Positions 41,756 to 51,562 of a DNA stretch of 64,000 nucleotides are shown in pieces. This DNA is from Hyphomicrobium album (GTDB lineage Bacteria; Pseudomonadota; Alphaproteobacteria; Rhizobiales; Hyphomicrobiaceae). The notes beneath the pieces are model-generated. The model did no database searches. It was given only the letters and a program-made list of their open reading frames with translations, and was not told the DNA's origin. The stretch covers positions 434,001-498,000 of the forward strand of contig NZ_WMBQ01000002.1 in NCBI RefSeq assembly GCF_009708035.1, given 5' to 3'. The number at the start of each line of letters is the position of its first letter. The stretch's first letter is position 1. The translations under genes were made by a program, and so were the position numbers.

Positions 41756-43039
41756 TCAGGCGCTGGCCTTCTCGCGCTCGACGGCGCGCCAGCCGATGTC
41801 GTGCCTATAAAACCCGCCCGGCCAGTCGATGCGGGCCGCGGCGGCATACGCCCGCGCTTGCGCCTCGGCGACGGTCTTGCCGCGGGCGGTGACATTCAGC
41901 ACCCGGCCGCCTTGCGCCAGTAGCCGGTCGCCATCGCGACGCGTGCCGGCGTGAAAGATTTCCACGCCGTCCACGGCTGCGGCACTATCGAGACCCTTGA
42001 TCTCGGTGCCGACCTCAGGAGGACCGGGATAGCCGTTGGCGGCCATGACCACGGTCAATGCCGGGTCGTCGTGCCAGCGCAGGTCGAAGGTATCGAGCAC
42101 GCCGTCGGCGGTGGCCAGCAGCGCCGGCAGCAGGTCGGACTTGAGCCGGAGCATGAGCACTTGGGTCTCGGGATCGCCGAAGCGCACGTTGTACTCGATG
42201 AGCTTGGGTCCTTCGGCGGTGATCATCAGGCCGGCGAACAGCACGCCCTTGAACGGCGTGCCGCGCTTCGCCATCGCATCGACCGTCGGGCCGATGATCT
42301 CGTCCATGACGCGCGCGAACATCGCCGGGGTCATCATGGGTGCGGGCGAGTAGGCGCCCATGCCGCCGGTGTTCGGCCCCGTGTCGCCGTCGCCGACGCG
42401 CTTGTGGTCTTGTGCCGTCGCCAGCGCCAGCGCCGTCGTGCCGTCGCAGAGCGCGAAGAAGCTCGCCTCCTCGCCTTCGAGGAATTCCTCGATGACGACC
42501 TCGCTGCCCGCCTTGCCAAAGGCGCCGGCGAAGCACGCGTCGATCGCCGCCTCCGCTTCGGTGCGCGTCGCCGCGATGGTCACGCCTTTGCCGGCGGCGA
42601 GACCGTCCGCCTTTACGACGATCGGCAGCTTTTGCGCGTCGAGGTAGCTCTTGGCGCTCGCCGCATCCGTGAACCGGCCATAGGCCGCTGTGGGGATATC
42701 GAACTCGCGGCACAAGTCCTTGGTGAAGCCCTTCGAGCCTTCGAGCTGCGCCGCCGCCTGCCGCGGCCCGAAGCACTTGATTCCCGCCGTCGTGAGATCA
42801 TCTACAAGGCCGGCGACCAGCGGCGCCTCGGGTCCGACGATGACAAGGTCGATGGCGTTGTCCGCGCAAAATCGAATAACCGCTGTGTGGTCGGCAACCG
42901 GGAGCGGCACGCATTCGGCCACCTCCGCAATTCCGCCGTTCCCCGGCGCACAATAGAGCTTGGTCAGCAGCGGACTGGCGGAAAGCTTCCAGGCAAGCGC
43001 ATGTTCGCGGCCGCCGGAGCCGATGAGGAGTACGTTCAT
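41756..43039 (-). CDS. purD: Phosphoribosylamine-glycine ligase
   Basis: A 427-residue GARS enzyme of purine synthesis (PRA + glycine + ATP to GAR). It starts [19 protein letters not shown], the standard N-terminus. The ATP-grasp domain has [13 protein letters not shown] and [10 protein letters not shown], then [12 protein letters not shown]. Full length for the family. A composite palindromic repeat lies 42 bases upstream of its ATG, in the divergent gap with xseA. Confidence 0.98.
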   Translation of the reverse strand: MNVLLIGSGGREHALAWKLSASPLLTKLYCAPGNGGIAEVAECVPLPVADHTAVIRFCADNAIDLVIVGPEAPLVAGLVDDLTTAGIKCFGPRQAAAQLEGSKGFTKDLCREFDIPTAAYGRFTDAASAKSYLDAQKLPIVVKADGLAAGKGVTIAATRTEAEAAIDACFAGAFGKAGSEVVIEEFLEGEEASFFALCDGTTALALATAQDHKRVGDGDTGPNTGGMGAYSPAPMMTPAMFARVMDEIIGPTVDAMAKRGTPFKGVLFAGLMITAEGPKLIEYNVRFGDPETQVLMLRLKSDLLPALLATADGVLDTFDLRWHDDPALTVVMAANGYPGPPEVGTEIKGLDSAAAVDGVEIFHAGTRRDGDRLLAQGGRVLNVTARGKTVAEAQARAYAAAARIDWPGGFYRHDIGWRAVEREKASA

Positions 43040-43081
43040 CGCTGCTTATCTCGTGGTACTTAAGGGGACTTTCGCTACACC

Positions 43082-43246
43082 GGTGTGATGATCGAGAAGT
43101 CCGCTACGTCGCGTGTGGCTGGGCAGTGAGGCGGACTTCTCGATCTGAATCACACTGGAATCATTAAGTTGGCTAGTGTCCTTCAGATCGCAAAATTCGT
43201 TCCAACCTTGCCGCACACCGAGACGAATTTCGCGATCAGGACACTG
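43082..43246. repeat. 165-bp composite repeat, copy 2 (inverted: palindrome B 43082-43157, palindrome A 43174-43246)
   Basis: B begins GGTGTGATGATCGAGAAGTC and ends CGATCTGAATCACACTG. A begins TAGTGTCCTTCAGATCGCAA and ends CGCGATCAGGACACTG. Relative to copies 1, 3 and 4 the composite is inverted; the spacer is 16 bp. It fills the divergent purD-xseA gap. Confidence 0.92.
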
Positions 43247-43309
43247 GGCATTGCCCGGACGCGGTCTGATGTATCATTGAATCGAGATGCCACAAACGAG
43301 CCCCGCAGC

Positions 43310-44782
43310 GTGAACCAGCCTGCCCCGCAGTCGCAGCCCGGCGGCAACGTCGCCGAGTACACCGTCTCCGAGCTTTCCGGCGCCATCAAGCGCGCGCTCG
43401 AGGAGGGATTCGGTTACGTGCGCCTGCGCGGCGAGATCTCCGGCTTCCGCGGCGCGCATGCGTCCGGCCACTGCTACTTCGCCCTGAAGGACGACAAGGC
43501 GAAGATCGAAGCCGTCATCTGGAAGATGACCTACGGCCGCCTCAAGGTGAAGCCAGAGGAAGGCATGGAGGTGATCGTCCAAGGGCGCGTGACGAGCTAC
43601 CCGGGATCGTCGAAATACCAGATCGTCATCGAGAGCCTGGAGCCGGCCGGCCTCGGCGCGCTCATGGCGCTGCTCGAAGAGCGCAAACGCAAGTTCGCCG
43701 CCGAGGGCCTGTTCGCCGAGGAGCGCAAGAAGGCGCGCCCGTTCCTGCCACGGCTCGTCGGCATCATCACCTCGCCGACCGGCGCCGTCATCCGCGACAT
43801 GCTGCACGGCTTCACCGAGCGCTTTCCCACACGCGTCATCGTTTGGCCGGTGCGCGTGCAGGGCGAGACCAGCGCCGCCGAGGTCGCCGCGGCCATCCAC
43901 GGCTTTAACGCCCTCGCGCTCGCCGGACCGATCGCGCGTCCCGACGTGCTGATCGTCGCGCGCGGCGGCGGCTCGCTCGAAGATCTGTGGGGCTTCAACG
44001 AGGAGATCGTCGTGCGTGCGGTGGCGGCCAGCCGCATCCCCGTCATTTCCGCCGTTGGCCACGAAACCGACTGGACGCTCATCGATCTGGTCGCCGATGC
44101 GCGCGCACCGACGCCGACCAAGGCCGCCGAATGGGCGGTGCCGAAGTACGCCGAGCTGGCCGACAGTACCGACAAGTGCGGCACGCGGTTGACGACCGCG
44201 GCGCGGCGCGTGCTGCAGCACTCGCGCGCGCATTTGAAAGCGGCGACCCGCGGCCTGCCGCGCCTGGAAGATCTTCTCGCGATGCCACGCCAGCGCTTCG
44301 ACGCTTGCGAGCGCCGCTTGGGGCGCGCGCTCATCGCCAACGCCCGCATTCACCACACGCGCTACGCGCGCATCGCCGCGCGGTTGCGCCCGGCACCGCT
44401 GCTCAACCGCATCGGCGTGTGCGGCGAGCGCGCCGGCGTGCTGCAGCGGCGCGCGGCGCGAGCCCTCCGGAACACCCTCGTGGCGCGCCGCCGCCAGCTC
44501 GAGGGTCACGGCAAGTTGCTCGACACGTTGAGCTATCAGAGCGTCCTGCAGCGCGGCTTCGCGCTGGTGCGCGACAGCGAGGGTCGGACCGTTCGCGCTG
44601 CGGCATCCGTGCATCCCGGCGATCGCCTCGACATCGAGCTTCACGACGGGCGCATCGAGGCGGCGGCGCAAAGCATCCGAACGGCAAGCGGTACGGAAGC
44701 GCCGCCTGGCCCGGCCGCACCGCAACCCGGCGTGCGGCGCCCGCGCGGACGCAGCGGTGGTGGCCAAGGCTCACTGTTTTAA
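43310..44782 (+). CDS. xseA: Exodeoxyribonuclease VII large subunit
   Basis: The GTG at 43310 ([10 protein letters not shown]...) gives 490 residues. Upstream in-frame starts would extend into the palindromic repeat and are unlikely. The N-terminal OB fold has [20 protein letters not shown] and [10 protein letters not shown]. The nuclease domain has [14 protein letters not shown] and [19 protein letters not shown]. The helical middle is followed by a C-terminal [14 protein letters not shown] segment. It degrades single-stranded DNA with XseB, whose gene is not in the window. Confidence 0.95.
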   Translation: MNQPAPQSQPGGNVAEYTVSELSGAIKRALEEGFGYVRLRGEISGFRGAHASGHCYFALKDDKAKIEAVIWKMTYGRLKVKPEEGMEVIVQGRVTSYPGSSKYQIVIESLEPAGLGALMALLEERKRKFAAEGLFAEERKKARPFLPRLVGIITSPTGAVIRDMLHGFTERFPTRVIVWPVRVQGETSAAEVAAAIHGFNALALAGPIARPDVLIVARGGGSLEDLWGFNEEIVVRAVAASRIPVISAVGHETDWTLIDLVADARAPTPTKAAEWAVPKYAELADSTDKCGTRLTTAARRVLQHSRAHLKAATRGLPRLEDLLAMPRQRFDACERRLGRALIANARIHHTRYARIAARLRPAPLLNRIGVCGERAGVLQRRAARALRNTLVARRRQLEGHGKLLDTLSYQSVLQRGFALVRDSEGRTVRAAASVHPGDRLDIELHDGRIEAAAQSIRTASGTEAPPGPAAPQPGVRRPRGRSGGGQGSLF

Positions 44783-44859
44783 TCGGCTTGCCGGAGGCGG
44801 AGCTTGACGCGCCAGCCGCGATTGGCATTGTGGTCTGCTGGCATGGGCAAGAGACGTAT

Positions 44860-45099
44860 ATGAACAGGATCGACCGGTTCTTCGGCCTCCGCGGCGAGGC
44901 GAAGGTGAAGTTTCTCAACGGAGAGTTTCAGGTTCTCTCGCCGGGCGACTTCGTGCGCTGCGCCGTCACCGGCGAGCCGATCATGCTGCCCGACCTGCGC
45001 TATTGGAGCGTCGATCTGCAGGAGGCATATGCCTCGCCGGAAATCTCCATGCAGCGCTTCTTGCAGATGCGCGACAAGCTCCCGCACGACGAGGCCTAG
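44860..45099 (+). CDS. DUF2093 family protein (79 residues)
   Basis: From the ATG at 44860 the product reads MNRIDRFFGLRGEAKVKFLN and continues with LSPGDFVRCAVTGEPIMLPDLRYW and SPEISMQRFLQ, which are the signature of DUF2093, a small alphaproteobacterial family of unknown function often located by lpxK and xseA. It is convergent with lpxK, with a 4-base overlap of the stop regions. No Cys-based or membrane features apart from one Cys. Confidence 0.9.
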   Translation: MNRIDRFFGLRGEAKVKFLNGEFQVLSPGDFVRCAVTGEPIMLPDLRYWSVDLQEAYASPEISMQRFLQMRDKLPHDEA

Positions 45100-46154
45100 C
45101 GCGGAGGCGGCCGCTGCCGTCGCGTGGTTTCCTGCAGCGCCGCGTCGATCAGCGAGTTGAGCCGGGACAGGTCGCGCTCGTCGATCGTCAAGTCGATCGG
45201 CAGCGCGCGCGCCTCCGTCGCCAGGGCGGCGAGTGCGACATCGCTCTTCAGGCGCGCGTGATCCTTCTCAGTAGTGACGAGCTGCGCGCCATTCGCTTGC
45301 GCCGCCCCCAGCAGCCGCGTGGCGTCGGACGTCTTGAACGGGTGATGGTCGGGAAACGAGATGCTGTCGACCAGACGGGCGCCGAGGCGTTCGAGCAGCC
45401 GGTAGAACCGGTGCGGATTGGCGATGCCGGCGAAGGCAACCACCGGCTTCTCCTTGAGCCAGGTCGTGTCTCCGACGGCCGCCACGTGTCCCACCAGCAC
45501 GGGGCCAGGAAATCCGCGCCGCAGCACCGCGTGCACGCCGCGCTCGTCGGCAAGATCGGGCGGGTCGCGCACGACGATCGCGTCGACGAGGCCGATCTGG
45601 AAGTCGATCGGCGCGCGCAGCGGTCCTGCGGGAATGACCTCGCCGTTGCCGATGCCGCGTTTGCCGTCGACCAGGGCGATCGACAAGTCCTTGGTGACGC
45701 TGCCGTTCTGCAGGCCGTCGTCCATGATGACGACGCTCAATGGCCGGTGATCACCCTCGATGGCGATAATCCCCGCCCGCCGGTCGCGTGCGACCATCGT
45801 CGGTGCGACGGCGGCGAGCAGCAGCGGCTCGTCACCGAAACGCTTGGCCGCCCCCGGGGTGTCCTCGACCCAGGACGGGCCGGACGTCGTCCCGCCATAG
45901 CCGCGCGTGAGGAACACCGGACGTTCGCCCCGTGCGATCAGCAGGCGGGCAATTGCCATGGAGAGCGGGGTCTTGCCGGTGCCGCCGGCGGTGAAGTTGC
46001 CGACGCAGATGATGGGCAGGCGCGACCGATACGGCTGATGGCGATAGTAGCGGCGCTCGGCAATCCAGCCGTAGAGCTGGCCGAGTGGGGCAAGCAGCCG
46101 CTGGCGGATGTCGCCGGCGCCGCTGTACCACCAGGACGGCTCGTCAAGACGCAC
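45096..46154 (-). CDS. lpxK: Tetraacyldisaccharide 4'-kinase
   Basis: A 352-residue inner-membrane-associated kinase that phosphorylates the lipid A disaccharide at 4'. It starts at GTG (RLDEPSWWYSGAG), has the P-loop VGNFTAGGTGKTPL near residue 51, and LTRGYGG and DDGLQN further on, all typical of LpxK. The start overlaps the end of the upstream Kdo-transferase fusion by 11 bases, so the genes are co-translated. This is the usual lipid A operon order for the order Hyphomicrobiales. Confidence 0.96.
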   Translation of the reverse strand: MRLDEPSWWYSGAGDIRQRLLAPLGQLYGWIAERRYYRHQPYRSRLPIICVGNFTAGGTGKTPLSMAIARLLIARGERPVFLTRGYGGTTSGPSWVEDTPGAAKRFGDEPLLLAAVAPTMVARDRRAGIIAIEGDHRPLSVVIMDDGLQNGSVTKDLSIALVDGKRGIGNGEVIPAGPLRAPIDFQIGLVDAIVVRDPPDLADERGVHAVLRRGFPGPVLVGHVAAVGDTTWLKEKPVVAFAGIANPHRFYRLLERLGARLVDSISFPDHHPFKTSDATRLLGAAQANGAQLVTTEKDHARLKSDVALAALATEARALPIDLTIDERDLSRLNSLIDAALQETTRRQRPPPR

Positions 46155-48171
46155 GCTTCAGTCTCTCATCGGGAAGGTAGAGCAGCAGCGCTGCGACGGT
46201 CTTGTCGAGCGCACCCGAAAGCGTCGACAGGGCCTGCGTTGCGCCGGCGCGCATGCGCTGCAACTCTGCCGGGCTTTCGAACAGCCTGGTTACGGCGGCG
46301 GCGATGTCGGCCGAGGACTTGACCTCGATGGCGCCGTCGTGCCGCAACAGCGTGCGATAGGCGTCGCGGAAGTTTTGCCAATGCGGGCCGGTGAGCACGG
46401 CCACGCCGTGGCGTACCGCCTCGATGGGATTCTGTCCGCCGCGGTCGATCAGCGAGCCGCCGATGAACGCCACGGGTGCCAGCGCGTAGAGCGTGCCGAG
46501 CTCGCCGATGGTGTCGGCGATGTAGATGTCGGTGCGCGGCCCCGGCACGGCCCCCAGCGACCGCTGCACCACGTTGAAGCCGAGGTTCTTCAATGTCTCC
46601 GCCAGCGCCGTACCGCGTTCGGGATGGCGCGGGGCGATGATGGTGCACAGGTGCTCGAACTGACGGGTCAGTGCCCGGTGCGCGGCGGCGATCGTCTCCT
46701 CCTCGCCCTCGTGCGTGCTCGCGGCGGCGAACACGGGGCGCTCGCCGAGCGCCGCTTTCAGCCGCTCCAGCTCGTTGAGGTCCACAGGCGGCGGGGGCGC
46801 GTCGATCTTCAGATTGCCGACCGAGTGCACGTTGCGCGCCCCGAGTGCGGAGAAGCCGACCGCCAAGCGGTCGTTCTGTGCCAGCACAATATTGAAGCGT
46901 CCGAACAACGGCATCGCCGTCGTCTTGTTGCGCTGCCAGCGGCGGCGGCTGCGGTGCGAGAGCCGGCCGTTGACCAGCGCCATGGGAATATTGCGCGCCG
47001 CCGTCTCGAGGATGAGCGACGGCCAGATCTCCGATTCCGTGAACACGGCGAGGTCCGGCTTCCAGTGCTCGAGGAAGCGCGCGGCGTACTCGGGTGCGTC
47101 GAGTGGCACGTACTGGTGCACGGCGCGTGGACCGAGGCGGCGTGCGGCGAGCCCGGCCGACGTCACCGTTCCCGTGGTGAGCAGGAAGTTGAGGTTGGGT
47201 CGCGCGTTGCCGAGCGCCTCGATGACGGGCAGTACCGCGTTCGTCTCGCCAACGCTCGCCGCGTGCACCCAGCACAGCACGCCGTTGGGTCGCGCCATCG
47301 AGGCGATGCCGAGGCGCTCGCCACGGCGGCGGGGGTCCTCCTTGCCGCTCCGTTCGCGCAATTTCAGCAGCAGTGGCGTAAACGGCCGCAGCAGGCTCAT
47401 ACTCGTGCGGTAGGCCTTCAGCCGGAAGTCCGGCGCAGCGGGGGGGGCGGCGGCATCGGTGCCATGCGGCGTCGCCCGCGCGAGGTCGGCGCCGGCGATC
47501 TCATAGGCGCGGACGGTAGCGGCGTTGAGCGCGCGCTCGAGCTGCACACGCGCAACCTCCAACTCGGTCTCGCCCGCATCAGGCGGTACCCAGATCGGAT
47601 CGCCGGCGACGTAGGCGAGCTTCGAGCCGGGCAGGTTGATCGTCATCCGGCTCCAGGTGTTCAGCGACTTGAAGCGCGAGGTGGCGGCGGCGCACGGGAC
47701 GATGGGCCGGCCCGAAAGCCGCGCCATCATCACGATGCCCATGCCGGCGCGCCGGGCCGGCCCGGGCGGTACGTCGGCCGTCATGACGATGGAATATCCG
47801 TCTTTGAGATAACGCACCGCCTGGCGCAACGCGTAGGCGCCGCCCCGGTCCTTGCGCCGGCCACCGGCCCCGGCGCCGCGGATCAGCTCGACGTCGAACC
47901 GGGCCATGGCCGCGCCGATCAGCTCGGCGTCGCCGTGGCGGGCCACCATCGCCGCGACCTTCGTCTCAGGCGACGGCCGAAAGCCCGACGACATCATGAA
48001 TTGACCATGCCACACGGCAACGATGCACGGATGGTCGCCGGCGAGGCGCACCAGCGCGTTCTCGGGCTCGTAGACGGCCCGCGACGTGCGTTTGACAAGA
48101 GAAATCATGCCGGCAAGCGCGCTGCCGGCGAGGCGATTGAGCTTGCGTGTGGTGTCAGGCGACCGTGCCAT
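46144..48171 (-). CDS. waaA: Fusion of DUF374 lysophospholipid acyltransferase and Kdo transferase (WaaA)
   Basis: A single 675-residue frame holds two enzymes. Residues ~1-225 match the DUF374 acyltransferase family (CIVAVWHGQFMMSSGFRP with the WHG motif, MTADVPPGPARRAGMGIVMM, GRPIVPCAAA). Residues ~255-675 are 3-deoxy-D-manno-octulosonic acid transferase (VHAASVGETNAVLPVIEAL, FTESEIWPSLI, FAAASTHEGEEE, GQNPIEAVRHGVAVLTGPH). In many relatives the two are adjacent separate genes, so the fusion is noteworthy. It adds Kdo to lipid IVA; the acyltransferase role is uncertain. A composite palindrome begins only 4 bases upstream of the ATG. Confidence 0.93.
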   Translation of the reverse strand: MARSPDTTRKLNRLAGSALAGMISLVKRTSRAVYEPENALVRLAGDHPCIVAVWHGQFMMSSGFRPSPETKVAAMVARHGDAELIGAAMARFDVELIRGAGAGGRRKDRGGAYALRQAVRYLKDGYSIVMTADVPPGPARRAGMGIVMMARLSGRPIVPCAAATSRFKSLNTWSRMTINLPGSKLAYVAGDPIWVPPDAGETELEVARVQLERALNAATVRAYEIAGADLARATPHGTDAAAPPAAPDFRLKAYRTSMSLLRPFTPLLLKLRERSGKEDPRRRGERLGIASMARPNGVLCWVHAASVGETNAVLPVIEALGNARPNLNFLLTTGTVTSAGLAARRLGPRAVHQYVPLDAPEYAARFLEHWKPDLAVFTESEIWPSLILETAARNIPMALVNGRLSHRSRRRWQRNKTTAMPLFGRFNIVLAQNDRLAVGFSALGARNVHSVGNLKIDAPPPPVDLNELERLKAALGERPVFAAASTHEGEEETIAAAHRALTRQFEHLCTIIAPRHPERGTALAETLKNLGFNVVQRSLGAVPGPRTDIYIADTIGELGTLYALAPVAFIGGSLIDRGGQNPIEAVRHGVAVLTGPHWQNFRDAYRTLLRHDGAIEVKSSADIAAAVTRLFESPAELQRMRAGATQALSTLSGALDKTVAALLLYLPDERLKRAS

Positions 48172-48519
48172 CCGCTAATGTCCCGCTTGCGAAGCTCGCC
48201 GGAGCTCGCGGCTGGGATCTGGAGCGAGCTTTGGAAGCATTGGGGACACTAGGATATCGGGCCCGCCAGTGTGATTCAGACTGAGAAATTCGCGCGCCAC
48301 CTTACCCCTTATGCTGGCGAATTTCTCGATCATCACACTAGGTGCCTCGGCGCCAGATCGCCTCATCGAGCAAGGGGTTGTGCGCGAACCACTTGCAGCT
48401 GGTTCCTATAGCGAATATTTAGCGATGGCAAACTGGGACGTACGGGCACACACCATCAAATGCGGTGGTCGCCCATTTCGCGGCCCGCGCCCCCTAACTC
48501 TCGAAATCAGCGGACTTTA
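48172..48519. other. 348-base divergent gap between waaA fusion and phosphatase gene
   Basis: The left half is the third composite palindromic repeat. From 48341 to 48519 there is no recognisable gene. This part becomes less GC-rich around 48400-48440 (TATAGCGAATATTTAGCG) and probably holds the promoter of the rightward phosphatase gene. Confidence 0.5.
48176..48340. repeat. 165-bp composite repeat, copy 3 (palindrome A 48176-48251, palindrome B 48267-48340)
   Basis: A (TAATGTCCCGCTTGCGAAGC ... GCATTGGGGACACTA) is the most diverged copy of A. B (CAGTGTGATTCAGACTGAGA ... CGATCATCACACTA) is close to the consensus. The spacer is 15 bp. It abuts the waaA-fusion start codon. Confidence 0.9.
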
Positions 48520-49257
48520 ATGGCCGGATTGGTGAAGCGGGCGAAACGCTCCTGGCGGCGCCTCGGGCGGAGCCTTCGCCACCGCGTGCGTGACGCGCTG
48601 CCGCCGAGCGTGCGCCGCGTCGCGGGCGGCCCCGCGTCCTATGTCGACTTGCTGTTCGTCGACCACGGCATTTTCCGGATGCTCTACTCCAACAGCCATC
48701 GCATATCGGACAAGGCCTGGCGCTCGGCGCAGCCCGCTCCGCACCAGATCCGTCGATTTGCCAAAGCCGGCATCCGCACCATCGTCAACCTGCGGGGCGA
48801 GCGCGACTGCGGCAGTTATTGGCTGGAGCGTCGCGCCTGCGAGCGCCACGGCATCAAGCTCGTCAATTATCAGGTCCGCTCGCGCGCGGCGCCGACGCGT
48901 GAGGAGCTCAAGGGCGCCAAGCAGCTATTCGATGACGTCGAATACCCGATGCTGATGCACTGCAAGTCGGGCGCCGACCGTGCCGGCCTGATGAGCGTGC
49001 TCTATCGGTACCTGCACGAGGGCGTGCCTCTCGAGGAGGCGAAGGGGGAGCTGTCGCTCAAGTATGGGCACATACGCCAGGCCCACACCGGCATCCTCGA
49101 CTATTTCTTCGAGCGCTACCTCGCCGACAACGCGCGCCGCCCGATGCCGTTCTTCGAATGGGTCGATACGGTCTATGACCCCGACGAGCTGAAGAGCACC
49201 TTCCGCTCCAAGGGCTGGGCCAACCGTCTCGTCGACAGCGTGCTACGGCGCGAGTGA
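48520..49257 (+). CDS. Dual-specificity/tyrosine-phosphatase-like protein
   Basis: A 245-residue protein from the ATG at 48520. After a basic N-terminus (KRAKRSWRRLGRSLRHRVRD), a phosphatase domain has ISDKAWRSAQPAPHQI, KAGIRTIVNLRGERD and the catalytic loop MHCKSGADRAGLMSVLYR, a CX5R site with Cys near residue 149. Proteins of this kind sit in lipid A regions of several Hyphomicrobiales and may dephosphorylate a lipid or protein; the substrate is unknown. It is convergent with the msbA-like gene, overlapping by 15 bases at the ends. Confidence 0.88.
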   Translation: MAGLVKRAKRSWRRLGRSLRHRVRDALPPSVRRVAGGPASYVDLLFVDHGIFRMLYSNSHRISDKAWRSAQPAPHQIRRFAKAGIRTIVNLRGERDCGSYWLERRACERHGIKLVNYQVRSRAAPTREELKGAKQLFDDVEYPMLMHCKSGADRAGLMSVLYRYLHEGVPLEEAKGELSLKYGHIRQAHTGILDYFFERYLADNARRPMPFFEWVDTVYDPDELKSTFRSKGWANRLVDSVLRRE

Positions 49258-51078
49258 GCTGCTGGTGGTTTCGGCGACGGGCGAGGTCGCCAGCGCCTGC
49301 GAACGCACCAGCCGGGCGTAGGGACCATCAGCCGCCAGCAGCTGCAGGTGCGTGCCGGTTTCGACGATGGCGCCGTCGTCCATCACGACGATGAGGTCGG
49401 CGTTCTGCACCGTCGACAGGCGATGCGCGATTACCAGCGTCGTGCGGCCCTTCGTGAAGCGCGCCAACGCCTCCTGCACCAGCCGCTCCGATTCCGTGTC
49501 GAGCGCGCTGGTTGCCTCGTCGAGCAGCAGGATGGGCGCATCCTTGAGGATCGCGCGAGCGAGCGCCAGGCGCTGCCGCTGACCGCCGGAGAGCCGCAAC
49601 CCGCGGTCGCCGATCTCCGTGTCGTACCCGTTCGGCTGCCCCAGGATGAAGTCGTGCGCGGCGGCCGCCCGTGCCGCAGCAACGATGTCGGGTTGCGGCG
49701 CACCGAGCCGTCCCAGGGCGATGTTGGCGCCGATGGTGTCGTCGAACAGGGTGACGTCCTGGGCCACGATGGAGATCGCGTCGCGCAGGGACGCCAGCGT
49801 GACGTCCCGTATGTCCTGGCCGTCGATGCTGATGCTGCCGCGCTCGACGTCGAACAAGCGCGGCACCAGGTTCAGCACCGTCGATTTGCCGGCGCCAGAG
49901 CGGCCGACGAGCGCAACCGTGCGTCCGCCGGGGACGGTAAGCGTGAAATTGGTGATCGCGTGCACGCCGCCGCTCCCCTCGTAGGCGAAGTCGACGTGCT
50001 CGAAGCGAATGGTCGCGTCGGCGATGGCGAGCGGCTTGGCCCCCGGCTTGTCGACGATCAGCGGCTTCTCGTCGACGAGCTCGTAGAAGCTCTCCGTCGC
50101 AGCGAGGCCTTCGTTGATCTTCCCCGAAAGGTTGCCGAGCGCGCGGATCGGCTGCGACGCCATCAACAGCGCGGTGACGAAGCCCATGAAGTCGCCGACC
50201 GTCGAGATGCCGCTGGCGATGCGCCAATAGGCGAGGGCGATGACGCCCGCGATGGCGATGCCGCCCAGGGCTTCAAGCAGCGGGTCGATGCGGGCGCGGT
50301 TGATCACCGCCTTCATGCGCAGCTTGTAGACGTACTCGAAGCTCTTGTTCAGCCGCTCGGACGCATAGTCCTCCAGGCGAAATGTCTTGATGAGCCGGGC
50401 GCCCGAGAGCTTCTCGGTCAGAAGTGAGGTCATGCCGCCAAGCTCGTCCTGCGTCTGCTTGGCGACCTTGCGCAGCTTCTTGCTCAGCGTCGCGACGGGA
50501 AGTGCGGCGATCGGGTAGACGCACAACACGATCAGCGACATTACCGGATCGAGGTAGATCATCGAGGCGACGAGGGCGACGATCGACAGGGCATCGCGGA
50601 TGGCGGTGTTGAGCGCCGCCTGGACAGCGCCCTGCACGAAACCGATGTCGTTGGTGAGCTTAGAGACAAGCCGCCCCGGCGTGTCGCGAGACATGCGGGC
50701 GAAGTCCGAGGTCATCAGGTGCGCGAAGCCGATACGCTGCATGTCGGTCGACAGGCGCATGACGATGCGGTTCGTTTCCACCGTTTGCGCGTAGAGCAGC
50801 AAGCTGCGCATCAATGTGGCGCCGACGATCGCCGTCAGCACATAGGGCAACATGCCCGACTGGTCCTTCATCAGCATGTCGAAGGACGCTTTGATGATCA
50901 TCGGGTAAGCGCCGGTGATCGCGGCCAGGAGCCATGTCAGCACCATGGCGACGATCAGCTCGCGCCAGCGCGGGTAGATCCACTCGCGCATGAAGCGCTT
51001 GAGCACGCCCCGCTGCCGCTCGCTGAGGGCGAGCGGGCCGGCGGGCGTCTTCAATGGCGCGGCCGGCGCCGGTGTCAT
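49243..51078 (-). CDS. msbA: ABC transporter ATP-binding/permease protein (MsbA-like lipid A flippase)
   Basis: A 611-residue half-transporter from the ATG at 51078. The N-terminal ~330 residues form a six-helix ABC membrane domain (IVAMVLTWLLAAITGAYPM; LSIVALVASMIYLDPVMSLI). The nucleotide-binding domain has Walker A LVGRSGAGKSTV, signature LSGGQRQRLALARA, Walker B ILLLDEATSALD and the His switch IAHRL. Its neighbours make lipid A-Kdo flipping the likely role. The start overlaps the DUF4170 stop (ATGA), so the two are coupled. Confidence 0.92.
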   Translation of the reverse strand: MTPAPAAPLKTPAGPLALSERQRGVLKRFMREWIYPRWRELIVAMVLTWLLAAITGAYPMIIKASFDMLMKDQSGMLPYVLTAIVGATLMRSLLLYAQTVETNRIVMRLSTDMQRIGFAHLMTSDFARMSRDTPGRLVSKLTNDIGFVQGAVQAALNTAIRDALSIVALVASMIYLDPVMSLIVLCVYPIAALPVATLSKKLRKVAKQTQDELGGMTSLLTEKLSGARLIKTFRLEDYASERLNKSFEYVYKLRMKAVINRARIDPLLEALGGIAIAGVIALAYWRIASGISTVGDFMGFVTALLMASQPIRALGNLSGKINEGLAATESFYELVDEKPLIVDKPGAKPLAIADATIRFEHVDFAYEGSGGVHAITNFTLTVPGGRTVALVGRSGAGKSTVLNLVPRLFDVERGSISIDGQDIRDVTLASLRDAISIVAQDVTLFDDTIGANIALGRLGAPQPDIVAAARAAAAHDFILGQPNGYDTEIGDRGLRLSGGQRQRLALARAILKDAPILLLDEATSALDTESERLVQEALARFTKGRTTLVIAHRLSTVQNADLIVVMDDGAIVETGTHLQLLAADGPYARLVRSQALATSPVAETTSSSLAP

Positions 51079-51332
51079 GTCGAGGCCTTGGCGTTCTGCT
51101 CGTCCGGTTCCAGGAGCCGGTGCATGTGAACGACGAAGTAGCGCATCATGGCGTTGTCGACGGTGCGCTGGGCGGCGGCCTTCCAAGCGGCGTGCGCCTC
51201 GGCGTAGTTGGGGTAGATGCCGACGATGTCGAGGTCGGTCAGATCGCGGAACTCCACGCCGTCGAGCGATGTCAGTTCGCCGCCGAAAACGAGGTGCAGC
51301 AATTGCTTCGGCGTGGTCGACTTGTCGCTCAT
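51075..51332 (-). CDS. DUF4170 family protein (85 residues)
   Basis: The short cytosolic protein reads MSDKSTTPKQLLHLVFGGEL and has DLTDLDIVGIYPNYAEAHAAWKAAAQRTVDNAMMRYFVVHMHRLLEP split over residues ~28-75, the DUF4170 signature. In Hyphomicrobiales it sits next to the msbA/waaA block. Function unknown. Its stop overlaps the msbA-like start by 4 bases. Confidence 0.9.
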   Translation of the reverse strand: MSDKSTTPKQLLHLVFGGELTSLDGVEFRDLTDLDIVGIYPNYAEAHAAWKAAAQRTVDNAMMRYFVVHMHRLLEPDEQNAKAST

Positions 51333-51497
51333 CGATGGTTCCCCTCGGGTCGTTGCTCGAATGCTAGCGACCGGAACAGGCCGCGCGGTTACGGCGAATT
51401 TACGCTATCTCTTAAGCCTGCAGGAAGCCGGATGTGTCATTCTGCCTGCATGGTCGCACCCAGACGGCTGCTCTGAAGACACAGGCGAGGCTCACGG

Positions 51498-51535
51498 TTT
51501 CGGCTTGAATCCCGCGGCACGGGTTCAAGCCGAAA
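51498..51535. terminator. Long hairpin downstream of ubiA
   Basis: TTTCGGCTTGAATCCCG and CGGGTTCAAGCCGAAA form a 16-bp stem with one bulge and a short loop. It starts about 27 bases past the ubiA stop, read leftward. It lacks a T-run, so it may be a Rho-independent-like end or an RNA-stability structure. Confidence 0.5.
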
Positions 51536-51562
51536 TTGCTTAATGGGTGTCCCTTCGTGGAC

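Noticed and set aside
43169-43309. N-terminal extension of XseA from 43169
   Set aside because: The added 47 residues are encoded by palindrome A of the composite repeat and do not resemble XseA; the GTG at 43310 fits the family N-terminus.
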